A stretch of 64,000 nt of DNA, taken from contig JACJYS010000003.1 of the NCBI GenBank assembly GCA_020635995.1, positions 62,001 through 126,000 of the forward strand. Direction: 5' to 3'. Positions 17,031 through 25,023 of the stretch are shown piece by piece. The translations under genes were made by a program, and so were the position numbers. The first letter of the stretch is position 1; every line of letters starts with the position of its first letter. Origin of the DNA: Chitinophagales bacterium (GTDB lineage: Bacteria; Bacteroidota; Bacteroidia; Chitinophagales; UBA8649). The notes below the pieces were generated by a model that saw only the letters and a list, made by a program, of their open reading frames with translations, did no database searches and was not told where the DNA came from.

Positions 17031-19439
17031 TCAATAAATAACCGGAAACTTCTTTGGGTTACTTTCATTCATAATTTTATAAACCGCATCAAATACATCA
17101 TCGGCATTTGGCTTGCTAAAATAATCGCCATCAGTACCATACGACCCTCTATGAGCATGAGCACTCAGCGTTGTTGGCTTAGCATCTAAATATTTATAGC
17201 CTTCTTGCTTTTCTATTACTTGTTGCATCATATAGGCACTGGCTCCACCCGGCACATCTTCATCTAAAAACAAAATGCGGTTAGTTTTCTTTAATGATTC
17301 AACTATACTATTATTAATATCAAAAGGTAATAAACTTTGTACATCTATTAACTCAACACTAATATTAAATTCTTGTAACTGTTTTATAGCTTCTTCTGCT
17401 ATACGCACACAAGAACCATAAGTAACTAATGTAATATCTGTTCCTTTTTGCAATACTTCCGGAATGCCCAAAGGCAAGGTAAACTCAGCTAAATTATCGG
17501 GTTCGGTTTCTTTTAATCTATAGCCGTTTAAACATTCTATAATTAATGCCGGCTCATCACTTTTTAGCATAGTATTATAAAATCCTGCTGCCTGTGTCAT
17601 ATTTCTGGGTACTAATACGTTCATTCCTCTTAAAGAATTGATAATCATTCCCATAGGCGAGCCCGTATGCCATATTCCTTCTAAACGGTGTCCTCTTGTT
17701 CTAATAATTAAAGGGCAACGTTGTATGCCGTTGGTTCTGTATGTTAGCGAAGCCACATCGTCTGTAAGTGGCTGTAAACCATAAATTAAATAATCTAAAT
17801 ATTGTATTTCTGCTATAGGACGCAAACCTCTCATAGCCATACCTATAGCCTGCCCCATTATGGTCAATTCTCTAATTCCTGTATCAAAAACTCGGTGCTT
17901 GCCATGCTTTTCTTGCATTCCTGCAAAACCTTGATTTACATCTCCTATTTTTCCTACATCTTCTCCAAAAGCTATTACTTTAGGATTATTTTCTAATATT
18001 AAATCAAAAGCTTTATTTAGTACCTCAAAACCACTTTTTTCTTCGCTGTTTGCAGAAAATTTAGCCTTAACTTCTTCAACTTTTAAAGCCGCATAAGGTG
18101 TTTCGCTATACAAATGCGTATTATACTTTTTGGCTACATCTTTATTATACGCTTTTACCCAATTTAATATCTGATTTCTTTCTGCATTATTTTCTCCTCT
18201 ACTTAAACGCAATACTTTTTTGGCACTTTCCAACAAATCTTTTCTTACCGGATTATAAGCCGTTTTTAAATCTTCTATAGCTTTTGCTATTTCGGTAGAT
18301 TTTGTACTTATATTTTGAAGACTGCTATACATAGCTAAAAGCTTGCTCATTTCCTCCTTAATAGGCTTGTTAAATGCTGCCCAAGCGGCACGTTTTTCTT
18401 CCGAAGCTTGCTTTTTAGCTTCTTTTTCTAATTCGTCTAAAGTATTGGCATCAGCTATAGCATTTTCTTCTATCCATGCTCTAAATTTTGCAAGGCAATC
18501 AAAATCTTTTTCCCACTGCAAACGCTCTTTACTTTTGTATCTTTCGTGCGAACCTGAGGTGCTATGTCCTTGAGGCTGAGTAACATCCGTAATATGAAAC
18601 AAAGCCGGAATCTGCTTTTCTCTAACTAATTTTATTCCTTCTTCATAAACACTGCAAAGCTCTACATAATCATAAGCTTTTGCTTTAAAAATGTACATTC
18701 CATTGCCGTTGTCATCTAAACGAAAACCTTCTAATACTTCAGAAATATTTTCTTTAGTAGTTTGATATTTTTTAGGCACCGAAATACCATAGCCGTCATC
18801 GTAAACAGTAAAAGCCAATGGAATTTTTAACACACAAGCGGCATTAATGCTTTCCCAAAAATGTCCTTCCGATGTGCTGGCATCTCCAATAGTGGCAAAA
18901 CACACTTCATTTCCTTTATTAGAAAAAGGATTTTCGCCCTGCAATTCTTTATTTTGTCTATAAAATTTAGAAGCTAAAGCTAAACCAATAGCTCGTGGCA
19001 TTTGCCCCGCAGTAGAAGAAATATCAGCAGCGGTATTGTATAAATTTTTAGCTTCCAGCCACTCCCCTTTTTCATCAATTAATGGCGAAGCAAAATGTCC
19101 GTTCATTTGTCTTCCTCCGCTACACGGGTCTGCTCCTTCTTGTGGGTCGGCATAAAGCTGAGCATAAAACTGCTGCACATTAACCAAGCCTTTAGCCATC
19201 ATTAAAGTTTGATCTCGGTAATAACCAGAACGAAAATCGCCTTTTTTAAAACTTTTAGACATAGCTATTTGAGCCAACTCTTTTCCATCGCCAAATATGC
19301 CAAATTTAGCCTTTCCGGTAAGCACTTCTTTTCGTCCCATAAGGCTGGCTTCTCTGCTTAAAATTGCTAATCTGTAATCGTCTAAAACTATTTGTATATA
19401 ATCTTTTTCTTTGTCTATTTGTGCTGTTTTTTTACTCAT
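17031..19439 (-). CDS. 2-oxoacid dehydrogenase E1, fused alpha and beta subunits
   Basis: I start at the ATG at 19439 (MSKKTAQIDKEKD), because an upstream in-frame ATG adds 15 residues unlike the family. The 802-residue chain joins an alpha-type half, with thiamine-diphosphate motif region GDASTSEGHFWESIN ... DDGYGISVP and phosphorylation-loop-like GSHERYKSKERL, to a beta-type half (VIAFGEDVGKIGDVNQGF, GMRPIAEIQY-like segment, LFLDEDVPGGASAYM). Such fused E1s occur widely in Bacteroidota and are usually linked to branched-chain 2-oxoacid or pyruvate decarboxylation. The exact substrate is uncertain, since E2/E3 genes are absent here. A TATATTTG box (minus strand, 19474-19481) could be its promoter. 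Confidence 0.9.
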   Translation of the reverse strand: MSKKTAQIDKEKDYIQIVLDDYRLAILSREASLMGRKEVLTGKAKFGIFGDGKELAQIAMSKSFKKGDFRSGYYRDQTLMMAKGLVNVQQFYAQLYADPQEGADPCSGGRQMNGHFASPLIDEKGEWLEAKNLYNTAADISSTAGQMPRAIGLALASKFYRQNKELQGENPFSNKGNEVCFATIGDASTSEGHFWESINAACVLKIPLAFTVYDDGYGISVPKKYQTTKENISEVLEGFRLDDNGNGMYIFKAKAYDYVELCSVYEEGIKLVREKQIPALFHITDVTQPQGHSTSGSHERYKSKERLQWEKDFDCLAKFRAWIEENAIADANTLDELEKEAKKQASEEKRAAWAAFNKPIKEEMSKLLAMYSSLQNISTKSTEIAKAIEDLKTAYNPVRKDLLESAKKVLRLSRGENNAERNQILNWVKAYNKDVAKKYNTHLYSETPYAALKVEEVKAKFSANSEEKSGFEVLNKAFDLILENNPKVIAFGEDVGKIGDVNQGFAGMQEKHGKHRVFDTGIRELTIMGQAIGMAMRGLRPIAEIQYLDYLIYGLQPLTDDVASLTYRTNGIQRCPLIIRTRGHRLEGIWHTGSPMGMIINSLRGMNVLVPRNMTQAAGFYNTMLKSDEPALIIECLNGYRLKETEPDNLAEFTLPLGIPEVLQKGTDITLVTYGSCVRIAEEAIKQLQEFNISVELIDVQSLLPFDINNSIVESLKKTNRILFLDEDVPGGASAYMMQQVIEKQEGYKYLDAKPTTLSAHAHRGSYGTDGDYFSKPNADDVFDAVYKIMNESNPKKFPVIY

Positions 19440-19576
19440 GATTTTCAAAATATTGGGTTTGGTATGGGTTTTGCAAATATACAAAGTAGAATCATCTTAT
19501 TTGGTTAAAATGGTGTTAATACTTCTATCTTTAAAAGATAATTCTTTATTTTTACAGACAAATAATTACTAATTCC

Positions 19577-20017
19577 ATGAAAAAAATATTACCTTTTTTA
19601 ATTCTTTTTGTAGGTTTAAATACTTATTTATTTGCACAAGATGGTGGTGCAAGAATTTCATTTGAAGAAGAAAAATTTGATTTTGGAGAAGTGGACGAAG
19701 GACCTCAAGTTACTCATGAATTTGTATTTACAAACAACGGAACTGAGCCTCTAATTTTAAGCAGAGTTAAAGCTTCTTGTGGGTGCACTACGCCTTCTTG
19801 GCCTAAAGACCCAATTTTACCGGGCGATGAAGGAAAAATATTGGTTACTTATAATACTGCCAAAAGACCGGGAAATTTTAATAAGTCAATAACCATTACC
19901 TCTAACGCTATAGAAGAAACTACAAAAGTTATTTATATAAAAGGGACAGTAACTGTTGCTCCGCAAGAAGAAACGATGCCTGTAAGACAGCCTGTTTTAA
20001 TGAGCCCTATGAAATAA
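19577..20017 (+). CDS. DUF1573 domain protein, secreted
   Basis: A 146-residue protein with a cleavable signal peptide (LPFLILFVGLNTYLFAQ). The single DUF1573 domain shows the hallmark FDFGEVDEGPQVTHEFVFTN, then LSRVKASCGCTTPSWPKDPILPGDEG, YNTAKRPGNFNKSITITSN and a closing IKGTV strand, an immunoglobulin-like fold. DUF1573 proteins are very common periplasmic or surface proteins in Bacteroidota with no firmly assigned role. It is probably transcribed alone; the epimerase gene follows after 106 bp. Confidence 0.9.
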   Translation: MKKILPFLILFVGLNTYLFAQDGGARISFEEEKFDFGEVDEGPQVTHEFVFTNNGTEPLILSRVKASCGCTTPSWPKDPILPGDEGKILVTYNTAKRPGNFNKSITITSNAIEETTKVIYIKGTVTVAPQEETMPVRQPVLMSPMK

Positions 20018-20123
20018 TTTTAATTGGGAAATTAGGCAATTTGAAAATGAGTTAATATAATAATTTGTAAATTAAAGTTTTAAACACTCAATTCTTAATA
20101 CTAAAATCTCACTACTAAAAAGA

Positions 20124-21101
20124 ATGAAAAAAATACTTGTTACGGGCGGAAGTGGGTTTTTAGGAGCAGAGATAGTAAAACAATTAATACAAAAAGGCTA
20201 CAAGGTAAAAGCATTAAAACGCAGTAATAGCGATACTTCTTTTCTTAAAGATTATGAAGGTAAATTTGAATGGGTAACAGGAGATGTACTGGATATTTCT
20301 TCTTTAGAAAATGCCATGCAAGATGTGAGCCAAGTGTATCATACTGCGGCTATGATTTCTTTTTCTCCGAGTGAGAAATACAAAATGTTTAAAATTAATA
20401 TAGAAGGGACGGCTAATGTAGTTAACACGGCATTGCTCAAAAAGGTAGATAAACTTTTATATGTTAGCTCTATTACTTCTTTTGGTACATACCAATTTAA
20501 AGAGCCTATAAGCGAAGAAATAAAGTGGAAAGAACACCCCGACAACACCAATTATGCTGTTTCTAAACATCATGCAGAGTTAGAAATATGGAGAGGAAAA
20601 GAGGAAGGATTAGAGGTAATAATTGTAAATCCTTCTACTATTTTGGGAAAAGGAAATTGGAATAATGGTTCACTTCAAATATTTAAGCAAGTGCATGACG
20701 GTATTCCGTTTTATCCCAAAGGAAGTATGGGTTTTGTAGGCGTAGCAGATGTGGCAAAAGCTTCTATACTTTTAATGGATAGCACTAATAAAAACGAAAA
20801 GTTTATATTAAATGCTGAAAATATAAAGTTCAAAAAGCTATTTGAAATGATAGCTGGAGAATTTGGTGTAAAAGCACCACAAAAAGAGCTATCTAAATTT
20901 ATACAAGAAATAGGCTGGCGATATTATTGGCTAAAATCTAAACTAACGGGAGAGCAACCTATGATTACCAAAAAAACTACTCAGTTTACACAGTGGGATT
21001 TTAATTTTAGCAATCAAAAAATTAAAGAAGCTATTGGTTTTGAATTTGAACCGGTAGAAAAGGTGGTAGAGAAGGCTTGTGGAGAGTTTAAGCAATACTA
21101 A
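20124..21101 (+). CDS. NAD-dependent epimerase/dehydratase (extended SDR)
   Basis: A 325-residue extended SDR. The N-terminal Rossmann motif TGGSGFLGAEIV binds NAD(P). The sequence continues with VYHTAAMISFSP, LLYVSSITSFG (catalytic Ser region), YAVSKHHAELE (Tyr-x-x-x-Lys) and VNPSTILGKGNW. These fit the dihydroflavonol reductase-like/3-beta-HSD-like branch rather than a specific sugar epimerase. The substrate is not assignable. It is the last typical chromosomal gene before the cassette-like island. Confidence 0.88.
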   Translation: MKKILVTGGSGFLGAEIVKQLIQKGYKVKALKRSNSDTSFLKDYEGKFEWVTGDVLDISSLENAMQDVSQVYHTAAMISFSPSEKYKMFKINIEGTANVVNTALLKKVDKLLYVSSITSFGTYQFKEPISEEIKWKEHPDNTNYAVSKHHAELEIWRGKEEGLEVIIVNPSTILGKGNWNNGSLQIFKQVHDGIPFYPKGSMGFVGVADVAKASILLMDSTNKNEKFILNAENIKFKKLFEMIAGEFGVKAPQKELSKFIQEIGWRYYWLKSKLTGEQPMITKKTTQFTQWDFNFSNQKIKEAIGFEFEPVEKVVEKACGEFKQY

Positions 21102-21156
21102 AGGTTTTTTTGTTTTTTATTTAAAGTTACTTATTTATTAAGGGATGTTTGTTGTT

Positions 21157-21290
21157 GCTGAACGTTTAGTATATGAAAAGTAGGCGATTTCGAAGCACGA
21201 AACTTTCGGCTAAGTAGAAAGTATGATACGAGCCATAAGCCTTGATTTTACAACTATTCCGCCTATTTTTTATATACATTGTTGTACAGC
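21157..21290. repeat. attC-like imperfect palindrome A (134 nt)
   Basis: The left arm (21157-21186) begins GCTGAAC and ends TAGGCG. The right arm (21260-21290) begins CGCCTA and ends GTTGTACAGC. The arms pair imperfectly through GCTG, GTATAT and TAGGCG blocks, with a long structured centre containing a further ACTTTC/GAAAGT stem. Length and arrangement resemble long integron attC sites. The stop codon of the PLD/HA gene is 4 nt from its right end, as expected for a cassette read leftward. Confidence 0.6.
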
Positions 21291-22858
21291 GTTTTTATAT
21301 TATTTTTTCTTCCTTCAGACGTTTTTGTTTCCATTCAGGAAGTTTGTCAAACTTGTGTCTCCATTGAGCCAAATTGTCCCTTTCTTTTTTAAAAGTTCCT
21401 GTTGGTGGATTTAATGCTGGATATTGATATCTGAAACTTAAAAATTCTTGTATTTGCTTTTCAAAAGAGTCAATATGTTTATTTGTTTCATGGTCAAAGT
21501 CAACTCCGAGTTCTAGCAATAAATCAACTCTTTCGTCTTCTAAGTATCTAATAGTTCCGTTTGCCTTTTTCCTTCCTTTTCTCTTTAAATGTCTTTGGTC
21601 ATTTAACCATCTACCTAGTTTATTTTGTTTACCATCAGGATTAGTTTGAGGTACATGGGCATCTCCGTGTTTTTTTGTCCATTCCTTCAATTCCTTATAC
21701 TTCTCCATCCATTGGTTATTTTTAGGATTAAACTCTGGTGAACCTTTTGACCATATAAAATCCAAATCATTCAACTTTTCAATTTTATAATCACTTAAAA
21801 CTTCTTGGTTATTATAGGTTTTTTGCATTGCAACCCAATTACCTAAAGAATAAAAAGCATCTTCTCGATTTCGGGTGTGAGGAACATCAGAATCTCCATA
21901 TTCTTCATAATATGCTTTTAAAAGTTCATAGTTATCTTCCCAAATTCTTGCCCATCTTATTTCATGGCCGTCACCAAAATAAAAGCCAACTGTTTCTAAC
22001 TTCTTCTTATGGTCAGGTGGAATTGTTCCATTAGCGTAAAATACTTTTTGTTTTCTATACCATGTATAGAGACCTGGGTTGTCATAATCACGAGGAACTG
22101 TTACTTCGTTGTTTTTTTTCTTAAAATCAACGAATTCTTTAAAGTAACTTTCCCAAGTTTCTAGGTATTGTTCCGTTATTTTATACTCGTATGTCCTTAT
22201 TGAACCACCACCGCCATTAGATTTGCCTTTCGTCTTTTCTGTTTCTTCTGTCTCTAAGTGCTCTGTTAAATCAAGGTCAATTTCATCATCTTCAGGTTCA
22301 CCGTTTGCATTTATAAATGAGTTTAAATGATTCAGTAATCGAAGGATACTTTTGTGAGAAAGAAATTCAAATTTTGGTTCAATGGTCTTTTTTATTGAGT
22401 TTTCAAGTTCAACCAAACTCTTTTCTTCAGTTATTGTAATTCCCCATTCATGATTTATGTAAAGTCCACTGTCCGTAAAATTTGCAGAACTAATTAAGCC
22501 CCCAACATAATTGCTTAAATTCTTGAAAATGTAAATTTTGCCATGAAGTTTATTGTTGAGTGAAATCTTGCATTCAATTTCACCCGATTTGATTTTAGGT
22601 ATTTCAATTAACGATTTAAGGGAATAGACCTTTTTAATTTGGTCTATAGAATTTGGTTGTAAAGTGGTGATAAGATAGATTTTTTTTATTCCATTCAAAA
22701 CTTCATCCTTGAATAGAAGATTAAAGTCTCTCATTAAGTATGGACTTGTAATAAATAACTCGTCCGACTTACTAATCATGTCAAGAATATATTTCTTGTG
22801 ATTATTGTCTTCAGATAAATTGTCTATTATTTCCATGTTCTTTTAAATGCTGTACAAC
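21164..22858 (-). mobile_element. integron-like gene cassette (1695 bp)
   Basis: The unit carries one gene. Its own 5' end reads TTGTACAGC on the minus strand, next to 22858, and GCTGTACAAC (minus strand, 21290-21281) follows the stop codon. These are exact complements, as the two core boxes of a circularised cassette should be. Removing 21164-22858 would rejoin GCTGAAC (21157-21163) to the hairpin at 22859-22903, which ends GTTCAGC, its exact complement. A simple palindromic recombination site would thus be recreated. No integrase is in the window. Confidence 0.6.
21295..22836 (-). CDS. PLD-like nuclease domain fused to helicase-associated domains
   Basis: A 513-residue cytosolic protein. 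Residues about 1-170 form a phospholipase D-like domain with one HxK motif (LHGKIYIF, His98/Lys100) followed by SSANFTDSG, the classical HKD layout. A short acidic and glycine-rich linker (about 175-215) leads to three or four helicase-associated (HA) modules, each beginning with Trp-x-x-x(-x)-Tyr/Phe and containing a VP-x-x-x-x-x motif (VTVPRDYDNPGLYTW, SDVPHTRNREDAFYSLGNW, AHVPQTNPDGKQNKLGRW). No helicase core is present. HA modules probably bind nucleic acid, so a nuclease targeted by HA repeats is plausible. The gene fills a single attC-flanked cassette. Confidence 0.8.
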   Translation of the reverse strand: MEIIDNLSEDNNHKKYILDMISKSDELFITSPYLMRDFNLLFKDEVLNGIKKIYLITTLQPNSIDQIKKVYSLKSLIEIPKIKSGEIECKISLNNKLHGKIYIFKNLSNYVGGLISSANFTDSGLYINHEWGITITEEKSLVELENSIKKTIEPKFEFLSHKSILRLLNHLNSFINANGEPEDDEIDLDLTEHLETEETEKTKGKSNGGGGSIRTYEYKITEQYLETWESYFKEFVDFKKKNNEVTVPRDYDNPGLYTWYRKQKVFYANGTIPPDHKKKLETVGFYFGDGHEIRWARIWEDNYELLKAYYEEYGDSDVPHTRNREDAFYSLGNWVAMQKTYNNQEVLSDYKIEKLNDLDFIWSKGSPEFNPKNNQWMEKYKELKEWTKKHGDAHVPQTNPDGKQNKLGRWLNDQRHLKRKGRKKANGTIRYLEDERVDLLLELGVDFDHETNKHIDSFEKQIQEFLSFRYQYPALNPPTGTFKKERDNLAQWRHKFDKLPEWKQKRLKEEKII

Positions 22859-22903
22859 GTCAGTATAAAAAATCGTTTTAATGTTTTTTATACACTGTTC
22901 AGC
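22849..22903. repeat. attC-like hairpin B (55 nt)
   Basis: The ends are GCTGTACAAC and GTTCAGC. The inner arms AGTATAAAAAA and TTTTTTATACACT form an AT-rich stem with a short loop. The GCTGTACAAC end belongs to the inserted cassette (see 21164-22858). The rest is the site into which it appears to have entered. The PLD/HA start codon is 13 nt from this site. Confidence 0.6.
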
Positions 22904-22971
22904 AAAGTTAGTGGTTTTTTAATAAAATGTCAAATATTTATATATTTAATTGATGCTACTTAACGGCATAT

Positions 22972-23000
22972 TCGTGCCACGACTCCAAGTCGTGGCACGA
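22972..23000. repeat. GTGCCAC palindromic repeat
   Basis: Perfect 13-bp arms TCGTGCCACGACT and AGTCGTGGCACGA with a 3-nt loop. Same family as the copies at 55.77 and 58.51 kb. Confidence 0.8.
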
Positions 23001-23090
23001 GTATGATAATATTCAGTTATGTATGCAGTATTTTTAGTTGTATCTCACTACCGTCAAGCGTTCTGTTCCATAAAGATTAACCGAACTTAG

Positions 23091-23458
23091 GCTAATAATG
23101 AAACATTACAATCTATTCTTAAAAATCATTACGAAAACAACAAAATAGTTTCGGTAGTTTGCCACGGTGTAGGTGGCTTGTTAAATGTAAAATTATCCAA
23201 CGGAAATTATTTAATTAAAGATAAAACTATTACAGGTTTTAATTGGTTTGAAGAAAGTTTGGCAAGAAGGAAAAAGACGTTCCTTTTAACTTAGAAGCTT
23301 CTTTAAAAGAAAGAGGAAGTAACTACAAAAAAGTATTGATACCCATGACTTCTCATGTAGAAATAGATGGAAATTTAATTACGGGGCAAAATCCATTTAG
23401 CTCAAAAGAAATAGCTGAAACAGTTATGAAAAAATTGAGAACGAAAACCTCCATTTAA
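23091..23458 (+). pseudogene. remnant of a DJ-1/PfpI-family glutamine amidotransferase-like gene
   Basis: Translation gives VVCHGVGGLLNVKLSNGNYL, then IKDKTITGFNWFEE, the nucleophile-elbow region of DJ-1/PfpI chaperone/glyoxalase-like proteins with the expected Cys-His. The frame is lost near 23265-23270 in an A/G-rich run. In the next frame it continues DVPFNLEASLKERGSNYKK, then VLIPMTSHVEIDGNLITGQNPFSSKEIAETVMKKL, the typical C-terminus. The N-terminal half is missing, with stops in frame upstream of 23091. It is therefore a truncated, frameshifted relic. It lies opposite in strand to its neighbours, next to a REP copy and attC-like site B. Confidence 0.75.
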
Positions 23459-23482
23459 TACCGATTGGGAATAAATTTTGAG

Positions 23483-23890
23483 TTATTTAGTTTTCTTTAT
23501 TTTCTCTGCAAATGCAATAATATGTCCGTCTGGGTCGGAAAAGTAGCAAACCTTGTCTCCCCAGTCTCTTTCAAGAATTGGGCTTATTAATTTTGCTCCA
23601 CTTTTAGTTGCATTATCAAATTCAAGCTGAATATTGTCAACATACAAATACAGTTCACACCGTGGAATACCATTTCCTCTGTCGGGATGCGGTGTTTTGT
23701 CTGCTAATATTTTTGCAATTCCCTTGTTTGGCATTAGTCCAATTTTGCAATTGTCAGATAAGTTAAATTCTGTCATACCCGGAACATTTAGGTCAGGTAT
23801 TTGCCGAAATATCTTTGTATAAAAGTCCACACTTGTTTGCTGGTCGTTTACATAAAGTATTGTCTCTAAATTTTTTATATGTTTCACCAT
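23483..23890 (-). CDS. VOC (glyoxalase/bleomycin-resistance) family protein
   Basis: I choose the ATG at 23890, giving 135 residues that begin MVKHIKNLETILYVNDQQTS, the standard first strand of a VOC domain. The longer frame from 24040 adds 50 residues unlike the family. The two beta-alpha-beta-beta-beta modules are visible: SVDFYTKIF near the start, and CELYLYVDNIQLEFDNATKSGAKL with CYFSDPDGHIIAFAEK at the end. VOC proteins bind metals and act as lyases, dioxygenases or drug-binding resistance proteins; which one applies is unclear. The gene sits in the cassette-like island, a typical setting for small resistance-like VOC proteins. Confidence 0.75.
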   Translation of the reverse strand: MVKHIKNLETILYVNDQQTSVDFYTKIFRQIPDLNVPGMTEFNLSDNCKIGLMPNKGIAKILADKTPHPDRGNGIPRCELYLYVDNIQLEFDNATKSGAKLISPILERDWGDKVCYFSDPDGHIIAFAEKIKKTK

Positions 23891-24073
23891 TTGTCTATGG
23901 GTTAGTTGGTCATCAGTAATTATGTTGTTCTTAATTTTATCCTGTCCAAAGCTTATAATTTTTAAAAACACCAATACGAAAAAAGTCGTTTTGAAAGCAA
24001 ATTTGACATGTACATTGTCCAGTCCTACTATTGGTGGCAACGGTAAATTTATGCATTAATCACAACAACAGAT

Positions 24074-24134
24074 TCCGTTCAACCTGCGTTTTCATTGTTC
24101 GTCCTTCGGACGCAACGAAAACTTAGTTGTTAAC
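24074..24134. repeat. attC-like hairpin C
   Basis: The arms GCGTTTTC ... CGTCC and GGACG ... GAAAAC pair around a TTCG loop (about 24086-24122). A GTTCAAC box (24077-24083; GTTGAAC on the minus strand, matching the GTTRRRY core consensus) lies on the left, and GTTGTTAAC lies on the right. It falls just after the stop of the TIR-like gene, the place expected for that cassette's attC. R-box complementarity is weaker than at sites A and B. Confidence 0.5.
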
Positions 24135-24139
24135 AACTG

Positions 24140-24748
24140 TTATTTTATTTTTTCGTCAATATAATCCATAAATTCAGAAATTGGCAATCTATTGATGTCC
24201 TTTTGTTTAAATCCTAATTTTGATTTTTCTTCAAATAGGTCGGCATAAAATACGTTATAACCATCCCAAATAGAACTTGCACTTGGTACATTTTTGTGTC
24301 CGTTTTCCGCAAACCAATTTCTAACCTCATATACAACTTCCTCAGCTTCCCCTTTGTGGCATTTACAATCAGCAAAAGATAAGTCAGATAAAGCTTTTTG
24401 GGTACTATACTTTTCTTCCTCTAAAATCAGTATTTTTTTGTCCTTATATTCTTTACTTGGATTATAGTCTCTACAACCTAAATCTAAACCCAATTCAAAA
24501 GGCATATTTTGTCTGAAGTATTCTCCTTCTTTTTTCGCTTTTGCTCTACTTAAATCGTGAATAGAATATTTAGAAGACTCAATCAATTCTTTTATTTTGT
24601 GCAATCTTATTTCTCCAGAGTCATTTCTTTCTAGCGAAATCCTTGGGTTAAAGCCAATTTTCTTTACTGTATATAATAATGGTTTTAACAGAGGAAAATA
24701 GTCATCATCAAATGGGCAGTTAATAAATATATTTTTCTCAAAATCCAT
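24140..24748 (-). CDS. TIR/nucleoside-deoxyribosyltransferase-like protein (predicted fold)
   Basis: I start at the ATG at 24748, 2 bp after the DUF2188 stop, giving 202 residues; an ATG at 24772 would overlap that gene. The N-terminal strand NIFINCPFDDDY, then GFNPRISLERNDSGE, SKYSIHDLSRAKAKK and MPFELGLDLGC follow the order of TIR-like and nucleoside 2-deoxyribosyltransferase-like domains. In those domains a Glu in a xFELG segment (here Glu85) is catalytic. NADase or nucleotide glycosidase activity is therefore possible but is only inferred. I have no named family for it. The cassette setting and DUF2188 partner fit an accessory, perhaps defensive, role. Confidence 0.7.
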   Translation of the reverse strand: MDFEKNIFINCPFDDDYFPLLKPLLYTVKKIGFNPRISLERNDSGEIRLHKIKELIESSKYSIHDLSRAKAKKEGEYFRQNMPFELGLDLGCRDYNPSKEYKDKKILILEEEKYSTQKALSDLSFADCKCHKGEAEEVVYEVRNWFAENGHKNVPSASSIWDGYNVFYADLFEEKSKLGFKQKDINRLPISEFMDYIDEKIK

Positions 24749-24750
24749 AA

Positions 24751-24966
24751 TTATTTTTTCGATTTTTTCCACTGTTGAATGGAACCATCTTCTTTATGGA
24801 TTACAACATCACTTCCAGATTTTCTATTTTTTTCTGCTCCTTTTACAGCCTGTTCTTTAGTCTTATAAACTTTTGTAGCTCGTTGAGCACCTTCTTTTTT
24901 AACAGCCCAACCAGAATCTCGTTTTACAACGTGAGTTCTTTTCGGTGATGATGTTTTTTTTGCCAT
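24751..24966 (-). CDS. DUF2188 domain small basic protein
   Basis: A 71-residue, Lys/Arg-rich protein with the DUF2188 pattern: THVVKRDSGWAVKKEGAQRA, YKTKEQAVKGAEKNRKSGSDVVIHKEDGSIQ. DUF2188 proteins are small, frequently carried on mobile or accessory DNA, and functionally uncharacterised. The beta-beta-alpha-like pattern and positive charge suggest nucleic-acid binding, which is inference. It is the first gene of a two-gene unit with the TIR-like protein. Its ATG is about 20 nt from attC-like site D, a short leader typical of cassette genes. Confidence 0.8.
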   Translation of the reverse strand: MAKKTSSPKRTHVVKRDSGWAVKKEGAQRATKVYKTKEQAVKGAEKNRKSGSDVVIHKEDGSIQQWKKSKK

Positions 24967-24983
24967 TTGTTTGTTTTAATTCT

Positions 24984-25023
24984 GTCCAACGTGAGTTTGT
25001 GCATTAACCCACAAAACTCGGGC
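24984..25023. repeat. attC-like hairpin D
   Basis: Arms GAGTTTGTG (24993-25001) and CACAAAACTC (25010-25019) pair across an 8-nt loop. A GTCCAAC box (24984-24990; GTTGGAC on the minus strand) matches the attC core consensus GTTRRRY. It marks the right boundary of the island. Confidence 0.5.

Noticed and set aside
23891..24040. 50-residue N-terminal extension of the VOC protein
   Set aside because: It includes a hydrophobic segment unlike the family, and the standard VOC first strand starts at the internal Met at 23890.
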